Part shown: positions 37,649 through 46,072 of the stretch, one piece after another
Numbering within the stretch: position 1 is the stretch's first letter
Layout: the number at the start of each line of letters is the position of its first letter
Assembly (NCBI GenBank): GCA_031291845.1
Contig: JARLIH010000204.1
Coordinates: 1 to 46,538, forward strand
Source of the DNA: Isosphaeraceae bacterium
Lineage (GTDB): Bacteria > Planctomycetota > Planctomycetia > Isosphaerales > Isosphaeraceae
DNA length: 46,538 nucleotides
Direction of reading: 5' to 3'
The notes under the pieces: generated by a model
What the model saw: only the letters and a program-made list of their open reading frames with translations
Told to the model about the DNA's origin: nothing
The model's database searches: none
Made by a program: the position numbers and the translations under genes

Positions 37649-39901
37649 ATGAAGATGGGTTTCTCGGTCGGTATGCTCCTTGTGGTTGGTACCTCAATGC
37701 TCCACGCTCGAGCGAATGAGCCAACGAAGAATGCCAGGCCGGCCCCTCGGCCCGCCACGGCCGCCGACGTGGCGAAGCTTCCCGCGCCCGGATCGGTCGT
37801 GCCGGGCACCTTCGGATTTTCGCCGGATGGTAAGTCGCTGACGTTTCTCAAGTCGGAATCCGCCAGCTTGAGCCGCGTGCTCTGGCGCATGGAGCTACCT
37901 GCCGGCGAGGCACGCGTCGTCGCGCGCCCGCCTGGCGAAGGGGACACCGAGGCCACGCTTTCCGAGGCGGAGAAGCTGCGGCGGGAACGCCAGCGACTCC
38001 GAGACACCGGCATCACGCAGGTGGTGCGCGCTGAGAACGCCGACGTGGCCGTCTTCCCGTTACGAGGCGATCTCTTCCTTCAGCGCGGGGATGGCCCGCT
38101 CGAACGACTCACGGAAACCGAAAGTCCGGAGCTCGACCCGAAGCTGAACCGCGACGGGACGAAGGTCGCGTTTGTGCGCGATAACGAACTCTACGTGCTC
38201 GACGCGCGCTCCAAGCAGGAAACGAGGCTGTCTCGCGGCGCCGAGGAGGGGTTGACCCACGGCCTGGCCGAATTCATCGCCCAGGAAGAAATGGACCGCG
38301 CGACCGGTTACTGGTGGTCGCCGGACGGCGCGCAGATCGCCTACCAGGAGACGGACGAGCGTCATATCCCGCTTTACACGATTGTTCACCAGGGGAACGA
38401 ACGTGTGTCGCTGGAGACACATCGTTATCCCTTTGCCGGCAAGGTCAACGCCAAGGTCCGCCTCGGCGTGGTCCCGGTTCGTGGCGGAGAGACGCACTGG
38501 CTCGACCTCACGAAACCGGGAGAGGACGTGTACGTGGCCCGCGTTCAATGGGACTCTGCCACGAGTTTGCTCGTTCAACTCCTCGACCGGGCGCAGACGT
38601 CGCTCAAACTCCGGCGCTTCGACGTCGAGTCGGGACAGTCCACTCTGCTCCTTGAAGAGCGATCGGAAACCTGGGTTAACTTGCACAACGACCTGCGGGT
38701 GATCGAGTCGACGGGCGAGTTTGTCTGGTCGTCCGAGCGGACCGGCTATCGCCACCTGGAGCTGCGCGATCGCCAAGGCAAGCTCGAGCGGATCTTGACG
38801 GAGGGGGAGTGGCCGGTCGACGGCGTGGTCGCGCTCGACGAAAAGCGTCGGGAGGTTTGGTTCGCGGCGGGGCGGGAGGGACCGTTGGAACTCCATCTTT
38901 ACCGCGTGTCTCTCGACGGCGGCGGGATCGAGCGGGTCACACAGGAGGCGGGAACGCATCGGACCGTCGTGGCGCAGGACGGAGCGCACTTCGTGGACGT
39001 CTTCTCGTCGCGGGCCACCCCGCCGATCACGACGCTCCGGGACCGCGCCGGGAAGCCGCTCAAGACGCTCGCGTCGGCTGACTCGGACCCACGCCTTGCG
39101 GAGCTTCGGCTCGTCCCGCCTGAGCTCACGCACTTCAAGAATCGTGCGGGAACAACTCTCTACGGTGCCTTCTACGCGCCCCGCGGCCGAGCCCAGGGGG
39201 AGAGGCGACCGCTGGTGGTGATCGTCTACGGGGGACCGCACGTCCAGCGCGTGGTGGACAACTGGGAGCTCACCGCCGATCTCACCGCGCAGTTCCTCGC
39301 GGAACGCGGGTTTGCGGTCTGGAAGCTGGATAACCGCGGCTCAGCGCGCCGGGGGCACGCGTTCGAAGCCGCGTTGAACCGCCACATGGGAACGGTCGAG
39401 GTGGACGACCAGGTCGACGGCGTACGCTTCGTCGCCGCGAGCTGGCCCGACGTCGACACGGCGCGGGTCGGCATCACTGGCGGCAGTTACGGCGGCTACA
39501 TGACCCTGCGCTGCCTGACCGAAGCGCCCGAGGTGTTTCACGCCGGCGTGTCGGTGGCCCCGGTGACGGACTGGGACGGGTACGACACGTGCTACACCGA
39601 GCGGTACATGGGGACGCCGCAGAACAATCCTGAGGGGTACCGGGGCTCGTCCGTGTTGACTCGCGTCGAGAATCTCAAAGGCGCGCTGCTCATCATCCAC
39701 GGGATGCTCGACGAAAACGTGCACTTTCGCCATTCCGCCCGGCTAACCGCGGCACTGATCGACGCCGGCAAGCCCTTCGAATTGCTGCCGTTGCCCGATG
39801 CGCGACACTCCTCCCGGCGGGAAGATAATCGCAAATACGTCGCGGAGCGCAGCGCGACGTTCTTCGAACGGGCACTCGGCGGTACGACGCCTGCGGAGTG
39901 A
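37649..39901 (+). CDS. Secreted S9 family prolyl oligopeptidase (DPP-IV-like)
   Basis: This is a 750-residue exported serine peptidase. The signal peptide is residues 1-22 (VGMLLVVGTSMLHARA). A beta-propeller domain follows (about 45-500) with repeated blade motifs such as FGFSPDGKSLTF and WWSPDGAQIAY. It holds the double-Glu motif in AQEEMDR that in DPP-IV binds the substrate N-terminus. The C-terminal hydrolase has the nucleophile in GGSYGGY (about 612), Asp in GMLDENVHF (about 687) and His in DARHSS (about 719). The set points to release of Xaa-Pro type dipeptides from peptides outside the cytoplasm. The ATG at 37649 has AGAGG about ten bases upstream. A clear intrinsic terminator overlaps its stop. 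Confidence 0.95.
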   Translation: MKMGFSVGMLLVVGTSMLHARANEPTKNARPAPRPATAADVAKLPAPGSVVPGTFGFSPDGKSLTFLKSESASLSRVLWRMELPAGEARVVARPPGEGDTEATLSEAEKLRRERQRLRDTGITQVVRAENADVAVFPLRGDLFLQRGDGPLERLTETESPELDPKLNRDGTKVAFVRDNELYVLDARSKQETRLSRGAEEGLTHGLAEFIAQEEMDRATGYWWSPDGAQIAYQETDERHIPLYTIVHQGNERVSLETHRYPFAGKVNAKVRLGVVPVRGGETHWLDLTKPGEDVYVARVQWDSATSLLVQLLDRAQTSLKLRRFDVESGQSTLLLEERSETWVNLHNDLRVIESTGEFVWSSERTGYRHLELRDRQGKLERILTEGEWPVDGVVALDEKRREVWFAAGREGPLELHLYRVSLDGGGIERVTQEAGTHRTVVAQDGAHFVDVFSSRATPPITTLRDRAGKPLKTLASADSDPRLAELRLVPPELTHFKNRAGTTLYGAFYAPRGRAQGERRPLVVIVYGGPHVQRVVDNWELTADLTAQFLAERGFAVWKLDNRGSARRGHAFEAALNRHMGTVEVDDQVDGVRFVAASWPDVDTARVGITGGSYGGYMTLRCLTEAPEVFHAGVSVAPVTDWDGYDTCYTERYMGTPQNNPEGYRGSSVLTRVENLKGALLIIHGMLDENVHFRHSARLTAALIDAGKPFELLPLPDARHSSRREDNRKYVAERSATFFERALGGTTPAE

Positions 39902-39936
39902 ACGCAACAGCGCCCTGAGTAGCGGGTTGCGTTTTT
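39901..39936 (+). terminator. Rho-independent terminator of the S9 peptidase gene
   Basis: AACGCAAC at 39901-39908 pairs with GTTGCGTT at 39926-39933, with CGC/GCG inside the loop, and runs straight into five T residues. The stem begins at the last base of the stop codon. This is the most classical terminator in the window and separates the peptidase from the transporter genes. Confidence 0.82.
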
Positions 39937-40047
39937 GATCCGGACGTGCGACAACGGCATGGCCCTCCGGGAACAGCGCCTCCCGGACGGCCTCTTACCT
40001 CGCGCCGGTTTCTCCCGCCGGCCACCCCTCCTTTCGGAGATCGCACC

Positions 40048-40374
40048 TTGTCCCGAGATACGGATCCCGTTCTGAAGAACGCCAGACGCGAGGGCCTGAT
40101 CATTGCGGGGGCCTGGCTCGCAAGCACGATCTACTCGTGTGGCTATTCGTACCTGTTCGGCTATATTCGTCCCGGCCGTCCGCTCGGTGTCGATGACGTT
40201 CAGCCGATTTTCGGCATCCCCTCGTGGTTCTTCTGGGGAGTCCTGTTCCCGTGGGGGTTGTGCGCCTTGTTCACGTTCTGGTTTGCCGGCTTTGCGATGG
40301 CCGACGACGACCTCGGTATGGATCACACCCCTGAGCTGGAGCGAGACATCCGCGAAGGGGGCCTTCATGAATAA
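40048..40374 (+). CDS. Small YhdT-like (DUF997) membrane protein
   Basis: This is a 108-residue protein with two transmembrane segments (about 16-36, LIIAGAWLASTIYSCGYSYLF, and 58-80, PSWFFWGVLFPWGLCALFTFWF in outline) and an acidic C-terminus. Its size, position and sequence recall YhdT, the small partner encoded before the pantothenate symporter PanF. Here too it directly precedes a sodium:solute symporter, whose ATG overlaps its last codons by eight bases. The start is TTG at 40048 with GGAG eight to nine bases upstream. The protein probably helps or stabilises the symporter; that role is inferred. Confidence 0.82.
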   Translation: MSRDTDPVLKNARREGLIIAGAWLASTIYSCGYSYLFGYIRPGRPLGVDDVQPIFGIPSWFFWGVLFPWGLCALFTFWFAGFAMADDDLGMDHTPELERDIREGGLHE

Positions 40375-42037
40375 AACGGCTGCCCTGCACGCCCAGCCTC
40401 CCACGATTGTTGCGCTGGCGCTCTTCACGCTGATCTCGCTCGGCCTCGGTGTGGTTGCCAACCTTGCCCAGCGTAAGGGGACCTTTCTCGAGAAGTACTT
40501 CCTGGGTAACCGGTCGCTCGGGGCTTTTGCGGTCGCATTGACCGCCGCGGTGATGAGCGGCGGGACGTTCATGGGGTTCCCATCGCTCGTCTACACCTTT
40601 GGTTGGGTCGTCGGCCTCTGGATCGCGTCCTACATGATCGCGCCGCTGACGGTCCTGGGGGTGCTCGGAAAGCGGATCGGCCAGCTCTCGCGCAGGACGG
40701 GGGCCGTGACGCTTCCCGACTTTTTCCGCGAGCGCTTCGGCAGCCCCAGCTTGGGCCTGCTGACGAGCCTGCTCGTCATGTTCTTCTTGTGTACGAACCT
40801 CGTCGCGCAGTTCTCGGCCGGCGCACGCATCATGAAGATCGTGATCCCCACCGGAGCGACGGAGTGGGTTTTCAGCGACGATCTAGTCGTCGCCACCGAC
40901 GGCGCCTACCTGATCGGCTTGGCCATCTTCACCTTGACCGTCGTCGCCTACACGGCGTACGGCGGTTTTCTGGCAGCGATCTGGACCGACGTCTTTCAGA
41001 GCGTGATCATGGCGATCGGCGTCATGCTGCTGCTGCCGCTCGCGCTCAGGGCGTCCGGGGGCCTGGGGCAGGCGACGCTGACGGGCATGGCGCAGACGGA
41101 TGCGGGTTTCGCGTTCGGGCCGGGGGCCGAACGCGCCTTTCATCCACTCGCGATGGCGTTCTCGTTCTTCGTGATGTGGGCGATCACGGGCATGGGCCAA
41201 CCGTCGACGATCGTGCGCTTGATGGCCTTCCGCGACTCGCGTACGCTGCGCTATTCGATGATCTATCTGACCATCTACAACGCGATCGTCTACATCCCGC
41301 TGATCTTCATCTTCGTCGCGGCGCGGAGCATCCTTCCGCACCTCGCGTCGTCGGACGACGTGATGCCCAGCCTGGTGATCACGCTCGCAAATCCATATGT
41401 GGCGGGTTTGATCCTTGCTGCCCCTTACGGCGCGGTTCTGAGCACGGTCAGCGGGTGGCTCTTGATCATTTCGTCGGGACTCGTCCACGACCTGTACCAG
41501 CGGTTCCTCCGGCCGACCGCCACGGAGCGTGAGATCGCCTGGGCCAGCTACGGGACGACCATCGCGGTGGGTCTCATCGTCGCTGTCGTGGCCATGAAGC
41601 CGCCGACCTACCTGCAGTTGATCGTTGTGTTCTCGAGCACGGGCATGGCCGCGGCGTTCCTCGTTCCGGCCGTTCTCGGCTGCTTCTGGCGGCGCGCCAC
41701 GGCCGCGGGCGCGATTGCGGCGATGGTCACGGGCGTGGTCGTGACGGTCGGTCTCTACGCGATCGGTATGGTCGGTCCGGAGCGGCTCGGGCTCGGGGCA
41801 ATTCTGCCCGACACGTCGATGATCGGACCAGCGAAGGGCCTTCGCCCGTACTATCTCCTCGGATTCGATCCTTGCGTTTGGGGGTTGCTCGGCTCGCTGG
41901 CGGGCGGCCTGGTCGGCTCTTGGGTAACGCGGCCGCCGGACCGAGCGCGCGTTGCCCTCTTGTTCGACGCTCAGCCGCCGAATGCCCCCGCGCCGGCCAC
42001 GCTCGACCTCCATCCCGAGTTGAAGGCGACGGTTTAG
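40367..42037 (+). CDS. Sodium:solute symporter (SSS family)
   Basis: This is a 556-residue integral membrane protein of the SSS family (SLC5-like) that uses the sodium gradient to take up a small solute. About 13 hydrophobic helices are visible. Family marks include FLGNRSLGAFAVALTAAVMSGGTFMGFP, ARRTGAVTLPDFFRERFGSP in outline, YTAYGGFLAAIWTDVFQSVIM and AAPYGAVLSTVSGWLLIIS. These resemble the PanF/proline-permease branch. The ATG overlaps the YhdT-like gene by eight bases and has AAGGGGG about five bases upstream. A perfect hairpin follows 12 bases after the stop. The M81 peptidase and the amidase-like gene lie downstream, suggesting the imported solute is then hydrolysed. Confidence 0.93.
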   Translation: MNKTAALHAQPPTIVALALFTLISLGLGVVANLAQRKGTFLEKYFLGNRSLGAFAVALTAAVMSGGTFMGFPSLVYTFGWVVGLWIASYMIAPLTVLGVLGKRIGQLSRRTGAVTLPDFFRERFGSPSLGLLTSLLVMFFLCTNLVAQFSAGARIMKIVIPTGATEWVFSDDLVVATDGAYLIGLAIFTLTVVAYTAYGGFLAAIWTDVFQSVIMAIGVMLLLPLALRASGGLGQATLTGMAQTDAGFAFGPGAERAFHPLAMAFSFFVMWAITGMGQPSTIVRLMAFRDSRTLRYSMIYLTIYNAIVYIPLIFIFVAARSILPHLASSDDVMPSLVITLANPYVAGLILAAPYGAVLSTVSGWLLIISSGLVHDLYQRFLRPTATEREIAWASYGTTIAVGLIVAVVAMKPPTYLQLIVVFSSTGMAAAFLVPAVLGCFWRRATAAGAIAAMVTGVVVTVGLYAIGMVGPERLGLGAILPDTSMIGPAKGLRPYYLLGFDPCVWGLLGSLAGGLVGSWVTRPPDRARVALLFDAQPPNAPAPATLDLHPELKATV

Positions 42038-42048
42038 GTCGGACGACG

Positions 42049-42080
42049 TCCGTAGGACCGGCGTCGGCCGGTCCTACGGA
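42049..42080. repeat. Perfect 14-bp inverted repeat after the symporter gene
   Basis: TCCGTAGGACCGGC at 42049-42062 and GCCGGTCCTACGGA at 42067-42080 are exact inverted copies around a GTCG loop. There is no T run, so it could be a 3' stabilising hairpin, a Rho-assisted terminator or a dispersed palindromic repeat. It lies 40 bases before the M81 gene. Confidence 0.8.
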
Positions 42081-42120
42081 TTGACGATCCGCGCGACCCA
42101 ACCACAGGGGAACCCGCGTC

Positions 42121-43611
42121 ATGAGAATTGCCGTCGGCGGCCTGATGCACGAGTCAAACACGTTCGCCGCGTCCCGGACGGACCTCACGGCGTTCGAGTC
42201 CGGAGGTCTCGAAACCGGCTCGGGGATCGCCGCCCGTTGGGGCGACGCGCATCACGAGGTCGGCGGGTTTCTGGAAGGCGCGCGGGAATTCGGCTTTGAC
42301 GCCGTTCCCACGCTGATGGGCTGGGCGACCCCCGCGGGGCCCGTGACCTCGGACGCGTTCGAGGAACTCACCGGGCGGCTGGTCGGATCGCTTCGAGCCC
42401 AGGAACCGGTCGACGCCGTGTTGCTTGCGCTCCACGGCGCGATGGTCGCGGAAGGGGAACCCGATGCCGACGGCGCGATTCTCGCGCGGGTCCGCGACCT
42501 GATCGGCCCGCGGCGGCCATTGATCGCTACGCTCGACTTCCACGCCAATGTCTCGCCTCGCATGGCCGAGTCCGCCGACGCGCTGGTGGCGTACCGCACC
42601 TATCCCCACGTCGATCAACGCGTCCGCGGCAAACACGCTGCAAAGCTTGCGCTCAGGGCTGCGCGGGGCGAGGTCCGTCTGACACAAGCCCTCGCCAAGC
42701 CGCCCCTGCTCATTCATCTCCTGGCGCAGGAGACGGGGCGCGAACCGTTACGCTCGCTCATGGAAGAACTCGACGCCGGGCCGGCGAGCGGCTATCTGGA
42801 TGCGAGCATTCTCGCGGGGTTCCCCTACGCGGACGTCCTCGAAGCCGGTCCTTCGTGCGTGGTCGTGACCAATAACGACCCCGGGCTCGCGGCGGCCCGG
42901 GCGCAGTGGCTCGCCGCCAAGCTCTGGTCGCTTCGCAAGGAACTGACGGCGAACCCTCTCGGCCCACGCGAGGCGGTCGCCGAGGCGCTCGCGGCACGCG
43001 ACACCCCAGCGGTGCTCGTGGACCTGGGCGACAACATCGGTGGGGGCTCGGCGGCTGACAGTACGGTGCTGCTCCAGGAACTGCTGGCGCAACACGCGAC
43101 CGGCGCGATCGTCGTTCTGTACGATCCGGCGGCCGTTGCCCTCTGTGCGGCGGCCGGCGTTGGCACGACCGTGACGTTGGCCGTGGGGGGGAAGATCGAC
43201 ACCAACGCCCAGCCGGTCACGGTGACCGGTGTCGTGCGGGTCCTGCACGACGGCCGTTATGTCGAAGACCTGCCCCGGCACGGGGGCATCCGGGAAAACG
43301 ACCAGGGGCGAACGGCGGTCGTCGAGACGCCCGAAGGGAACACGATCGTCGTGAATTCCCTCCGCCACCCCCCATTCAGCCTGGGCCAACTGACGAGCCT
43401 GGGCCTTCGGCCCGAATCCGCACGCGCCATCGTGGTGAAGGCCGCGGTGGCCTACAAGGCCGCGTACGAGCCCATCGCCGGTACCATTATACCCGTGGAC
43501 ACCCCGGGCCTGACGGCCGCGAACCCCGCACGCTATGAGTACCGCAGCATTCGACGACCCATCCTCCCGCTCGATCCCGAACCCCTGGTGGAGGCATCGT
43601 TCCATCCATGA
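42121..43611 (+). CDS. M81 family metallopeptidase (MlrC-like)
   Basis: This is a 496-residue zinc enzyme of the M81/DUF1485 family, named after MlrC, which cleaves linear microcystin fragments. Metal-binding candidates are HESNTF at about residue 10, LDFHANVS at about 139 and YPHVDQR at about 162; LLALHGAMVAEGEPDADG is also conserved. The C-terminal MlrC domain starts near residue 290 (VLVDLGDNIGGGSAADST). There is no signal peptide, so it acts in the cytoplasm. The ATG at 42121 has AGGGGAA about eight bases upstream. Its TGA overlaps the ATG of the next gene, showing tight coupling. The natural substrate is unknown; most family members are not microcystin degraders. Confidence 0.93.
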   Translation: MRIAVGGLMHESNTFAASRTDLTAFESGGLETGSGIAARWGDAHHEVGGFLEGAREFGFDAVPTLMGWATPAGPVTSDAFEELTGRLVGSLRAQEPVDAVLLALHGAMVAEGEPDADGAILARVRDLIGPRRPLIATLDFHANVSPRMAESADALVAYRTYPHVDQRVRGKHAAKLALRAARGEVRLTQALAKPPLLIHLLAQETGREPLRSLMEELDAGPASGYLDASILAGFPYADVLEAGPSCVVVTNNDPGLAAARAQWLAAKLWSLRKELTANPLGPREAVAEALAARDTPAVLVDLGDNIGGGSAADSTVLLQELLAQHATGAIVVLYDPAAVALCAAAGVGTTVTLAVGGKIDTNAQPVTVTGVVRVLHDGRYVEDLPRHGGIRENDQGRTAVVETPEGNTIVVNSLRHPPFSLGQLTSLGLRPESARAIVVKAAVAYKAAYEPIAGTIIPVDTPGLTAANPARYEYRSIRRPILPLDPEPLVEASFHP

Positions 43612-44459
43612 GCAGCCAGGGTCCGATTCGCGTCGCGGGGGTGCAGTTCGACCCGAAACTTGGCGCAGTTACGCAGAACCGCGCAACGATGTCGCATTAC
43701 CTCCAGGTCGCTGCCCAGGCCGGCGCGCGCTTGGTCGTGTTCCCGGAGTGCGCTTTGACCGGCTACGGCTTCGAGAGCAAGGAAGCCGCGTTTCCGTTCG
43801 CCGAAACGATCGACGGTCCGAGCACCCGGTCAATCGCGGAGGATTGCGCGCGGCTGAACGTGCACGCGGTCTTCGGCCTGCTGGAGCGCGACGGGGACCG
43901 CATCTTCAACGCCTGCGCACTGGTCGGCTCCGGAGGGCTCGTCGCGTGTTACCGCAAAATCCATCTGCCATACCTCGGCGTGGATCGATTCATGGCGCCG
44001 GGGGACGGTCCGTTCGCCGTCGAGGAAGTGGACGGTCTTCGCATAGGAATGCATATTTGCTATGACGGCTCATTCCCCGAATCGGGGCGCGTCCTGTCCC
44101 TTCTGGGAGCCGACTTGCTCGTCCTGCCGACAAACTGGCCCACGCATTCCGAGTGCGCGGCCGAGCACATGATCGCCACGCGAGCGATGGAAAACAACGT
44201 CTACGCGATGGCCGTCAACCGAGTGGGCGAAGAGAGTGGTTTCCGGTTCATCGGGTCCAGCTCGATCGTCGACCCAGCCGGCCGAAAGATCGCGACTGCC
44301 GGGCCGGACGAGCCCGAAGTCCTCTACGCCGACGTTGACCCGGCACGCGCCCGGCAGAAGCGCCTGGTGCGAGTGCCGGGTCTTCACGAGATCGACCGCA
44401 TGGCCGACCGTCGGCCCGGTTTTTACGGTGTCATCGTCCGCCCGAACGAGGGCGGATAA
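43608..44459 (+). CDS. Carbon-nitrogen hydrolase (nitrilase superfamily)
   Basis: This is a 283-residue cytoplasmic amidase of the nitrilase superfamily. The Glu-Lys-Cys triad is complete: Glu in FPECALTGYG (about residue 47), Lys in YRKIHLP (about 117) and Cys in HICYDGSFPE (about 151). The tail has a typical GSSSIVDPAGRKIA strand pair. The ATG overlaps the stop of the M81 gene (ATGA), so both are made together and probably act on the same pathway. It could hydrolyse an amide released by the M81 enzyme or a carbamoyl or omega-amide compound. The gene converges on the SGNH hydrolase gene across a 103-base gap with no clear terminator. Confidence 0.94.
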   Translation: MSSQGPIRVAGVQFDPKLGAVTQNRATMSHYLQVAAQAGARLVVFPECALTGYGFESKEAAFPFAETIDGPSTRSIAEDCARLNVHAVFGLLERDGDRIFNACALVGSGGLVACYRKIHLPYLGVDRFMAPGDGPFAVEEVDGLRIGMHICYDGSFPESGRVLSLLGADLLVLPTNWPTHSECAAEHMIATRAMENNVYAMAVNRVGEESGFRFIGSSSIVDPAGRKIATAGPDEPEVLYADVDPARARQKRLVRVPGLHEIDRMADRRPGFYGVIVRPNEGG

Positions 44460-44562
44460 CTCGAACCGGAACACTCCGTTCGACTCGGAACTGCGTCAGT
44501 CTGGGGCGGCGTTGCTGACCCGGACGCTGGGAGGGATCGGCCGGGCGTTGCCCGTTCGCGAA

Positions 44563-45816
44563 TCACTTACGCCGCAGCTCGAACCGGTGCGCGGAGGGCT
44601 GAGTCTGGGTGCGCTGCACGACCACGAGATCGTTTTCCACGGCATCGAGTGCGTTGAGGGCTTGCGGAATGTTCGGTGAAGACTCGCTCTGGAGGGGCAC
44701 TTGGACCTGACGCCACCGGACAAAATGGATGCTGTTGTGTCGCAGGGTCAAGTCGTGGACTTGAAGCGCCTGTTTGAGCATCGGTGTCTCGACGGTGGCG
44801 AGGTTGACTCCCGATGCCAGGTCCTGGTCCTTGTAGGTCCCGACTGCCGCACCGTCGATGCTCAGCGTGTACGTGCCCTCCTTCAGTCCCTTGACGGCCA
44901 GCACCTGGCGGTCGAGCGTGTCGGCGAAGTCCGACGCCTTCAGCGCGAGCGCGACGGCCTGGTCCTTCAGGTTGAGCGGGAACGGCAGCGACCGATCTTG
45001 CTCGGTCCACGACAGGCTGCTCTCGCTCGCTTGAAGTTCGCTGACGGTGGCGTTCTCGGCCTTGGCCGTCGCCTTCTCGCCAGTGGTCTCGATGCTCACA
45101 TCCGAAACGATCGCCGGAGCGTTCCACGCTTTGAGCAGCGCGGCGGCCATGAGAAGCTGGCCCCCCGTGCCCGGGTGGACGCGGTCCGGGTTCAGCCCCT
45201 CGGCACCTTTCGGGTCGACCTCCTTGGCCTTCTTGGTCGCGTCGACGACCGACGTGTTGAGGTCGGCCACGGTTGCCCCTTCGCGCTTCGCGAGCTCCTT
45301 CACGAACTCGCCGTAGCGTAAGAGAACGTTGTTATACCCACCCTCGAATTTCGGTTCGCGGGTGACGTCGTCGTACGGCGAAGGAACAATCAAGGTGAGG
45401 CGGAGGCCGGGCGCCTGGGCCTTCATCGTTGCAACGATATGCTCGTAGCCCTTGGCATAGGTCTCGAAAATGCCCTTGTTGAAAGGCTGGTAGCCGGCGT
45501 CGTTCATGCCGAGCATGATCGTCATCACAGTCGGCTGGTATGCCAGGACGTCGCGCTTGAGGCGCACGTCGATCGGACCGCCTCCCCCTCCGGTAACGCG
45601 ATCACCGCCCCATCCCGAGTGCACGAACGTGATCGTCATGCTCGGGAAGCGCGTGAGCACGAAGCTCTCGGTAAACGTCGTGTAGAGACGCTGGTCGGTG
45701 ATGCTGTCGCCGTAGAAGACGACCCGATCGCCGCTCTTGAGGTAGAACTTGCCCTCCGCCCGTGCCAGGCCGGGCGCCAGCAGGAATAAGCCGAGGACGA
45801 CGCCAACGGTGCGCAT
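44563..45816 (-). CDS. Secreted SGNH/GDSL-type hydrolase
   Basis: This is a 417-residue exported esterase-like enzyme. The signal peptide is residues 1-20 (VVLGLFLLAPGLARA). The SGNH domain shows block I FYGDSITD (nucleophile Ser at about 38), block II with Gly in SGWGGD, block III GMNDAG (about 98) and block V PDRVHPGTGG with the catalytic Asp/His. Residues about 230-400 form a second, beta-rich domain with no name that I recognise. Family members remove acetyl or other acyl groups from polysaccharides and similar molecules; the substrate here is unknown. The ATG at 45816 has GGAG eight bases upstream. Confidence 0.93.
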   Translation of the reverse strand: MRTVGVVLGLFLLAPGLARAEGKFYLKSGDRVVFYGDSITDQRLYTTFTESFVLTRFPSMTITFVHSGWGGDRVTGGGGGPIDVRLKRDVLAYQPTVMTIMLGMNDAGYQPFNKGIFETYAKGYEHIVATMKAQAPGLRLTLIVPSPYDDVTREPKFEGGYNNVLLRYGEFVKELAKREGATVADLNTSVVDATKKAKEVDPKGAEGLNPDRVHPGTGGQLLMAAALLKAWNAPAIVSDVSIETTGEKATAKAENATVSELQASESSLSWTEQDRSLPFPLNLKDQAVALALKASDFADTLDRQVLAVKGLKEGTYTLSIDGAAVGTYKDQDLASGVNLATVETPMLKQALQVHDLTLRHNSIHFVRWRQVQVPLQSESSPNIPQALNALDAVENDLVVVQRTQTQPSAHRFELRRK

Positions 45817-46024
45817 TCGCAGGATCTCCGGTTGTGGGACGGGGTGAGGGCTGGGGGCCTGTTACGCCGTAGCGAGATGACCACGTTACCGAACAGGTCG
45901 GTGAGGCGAAAGTCCCTGCCGTTGCAGCGGTACGCCTTGCATTGCCGGCCGGCGAGGGTTCGCCGTGACCGGGTGTCGCCGGGTGGGTCTGGGTTGCGAT
46001 CTGCGCGATGAACTGAAGAAGGGA

Positions 46025-46064
46025 TCACGAGCTCGCGAATCGTCGCGACTTCGCGAGCTCGTGA
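46025..46064 (-). terminator. Perfect 15-bp hairpin after the proline-rich gene
   Basis: TCACGAGCTCGCGAA at 46025-46039 and TTCGCGAGCTCGTGA at 46050-46064 are exact inverted copies around a ten-base loop that is itself partly palindromic. It begins eight bases after the stop of the minus-strand gene, in the right place for a terminator. Downstream on that strand is a T/C-rich stretch rather than a pure T run. Confidence 0.65.
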
Positions 46065-46072
46065 CGGATGAG

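Noticed and set aside
39592..40572. A 326-residue minus-strand frame
   Set aside because: It spans the S9 terminator and is antisense to the S9 peptidase end and the symporter start, with no domain.
40883..42013. A 376-residue minus-strand frame opposite the symporter
   Set aside because: Extremely charged (Arg/Asp/His) sequence typical of the complement of membrane-protein codons.
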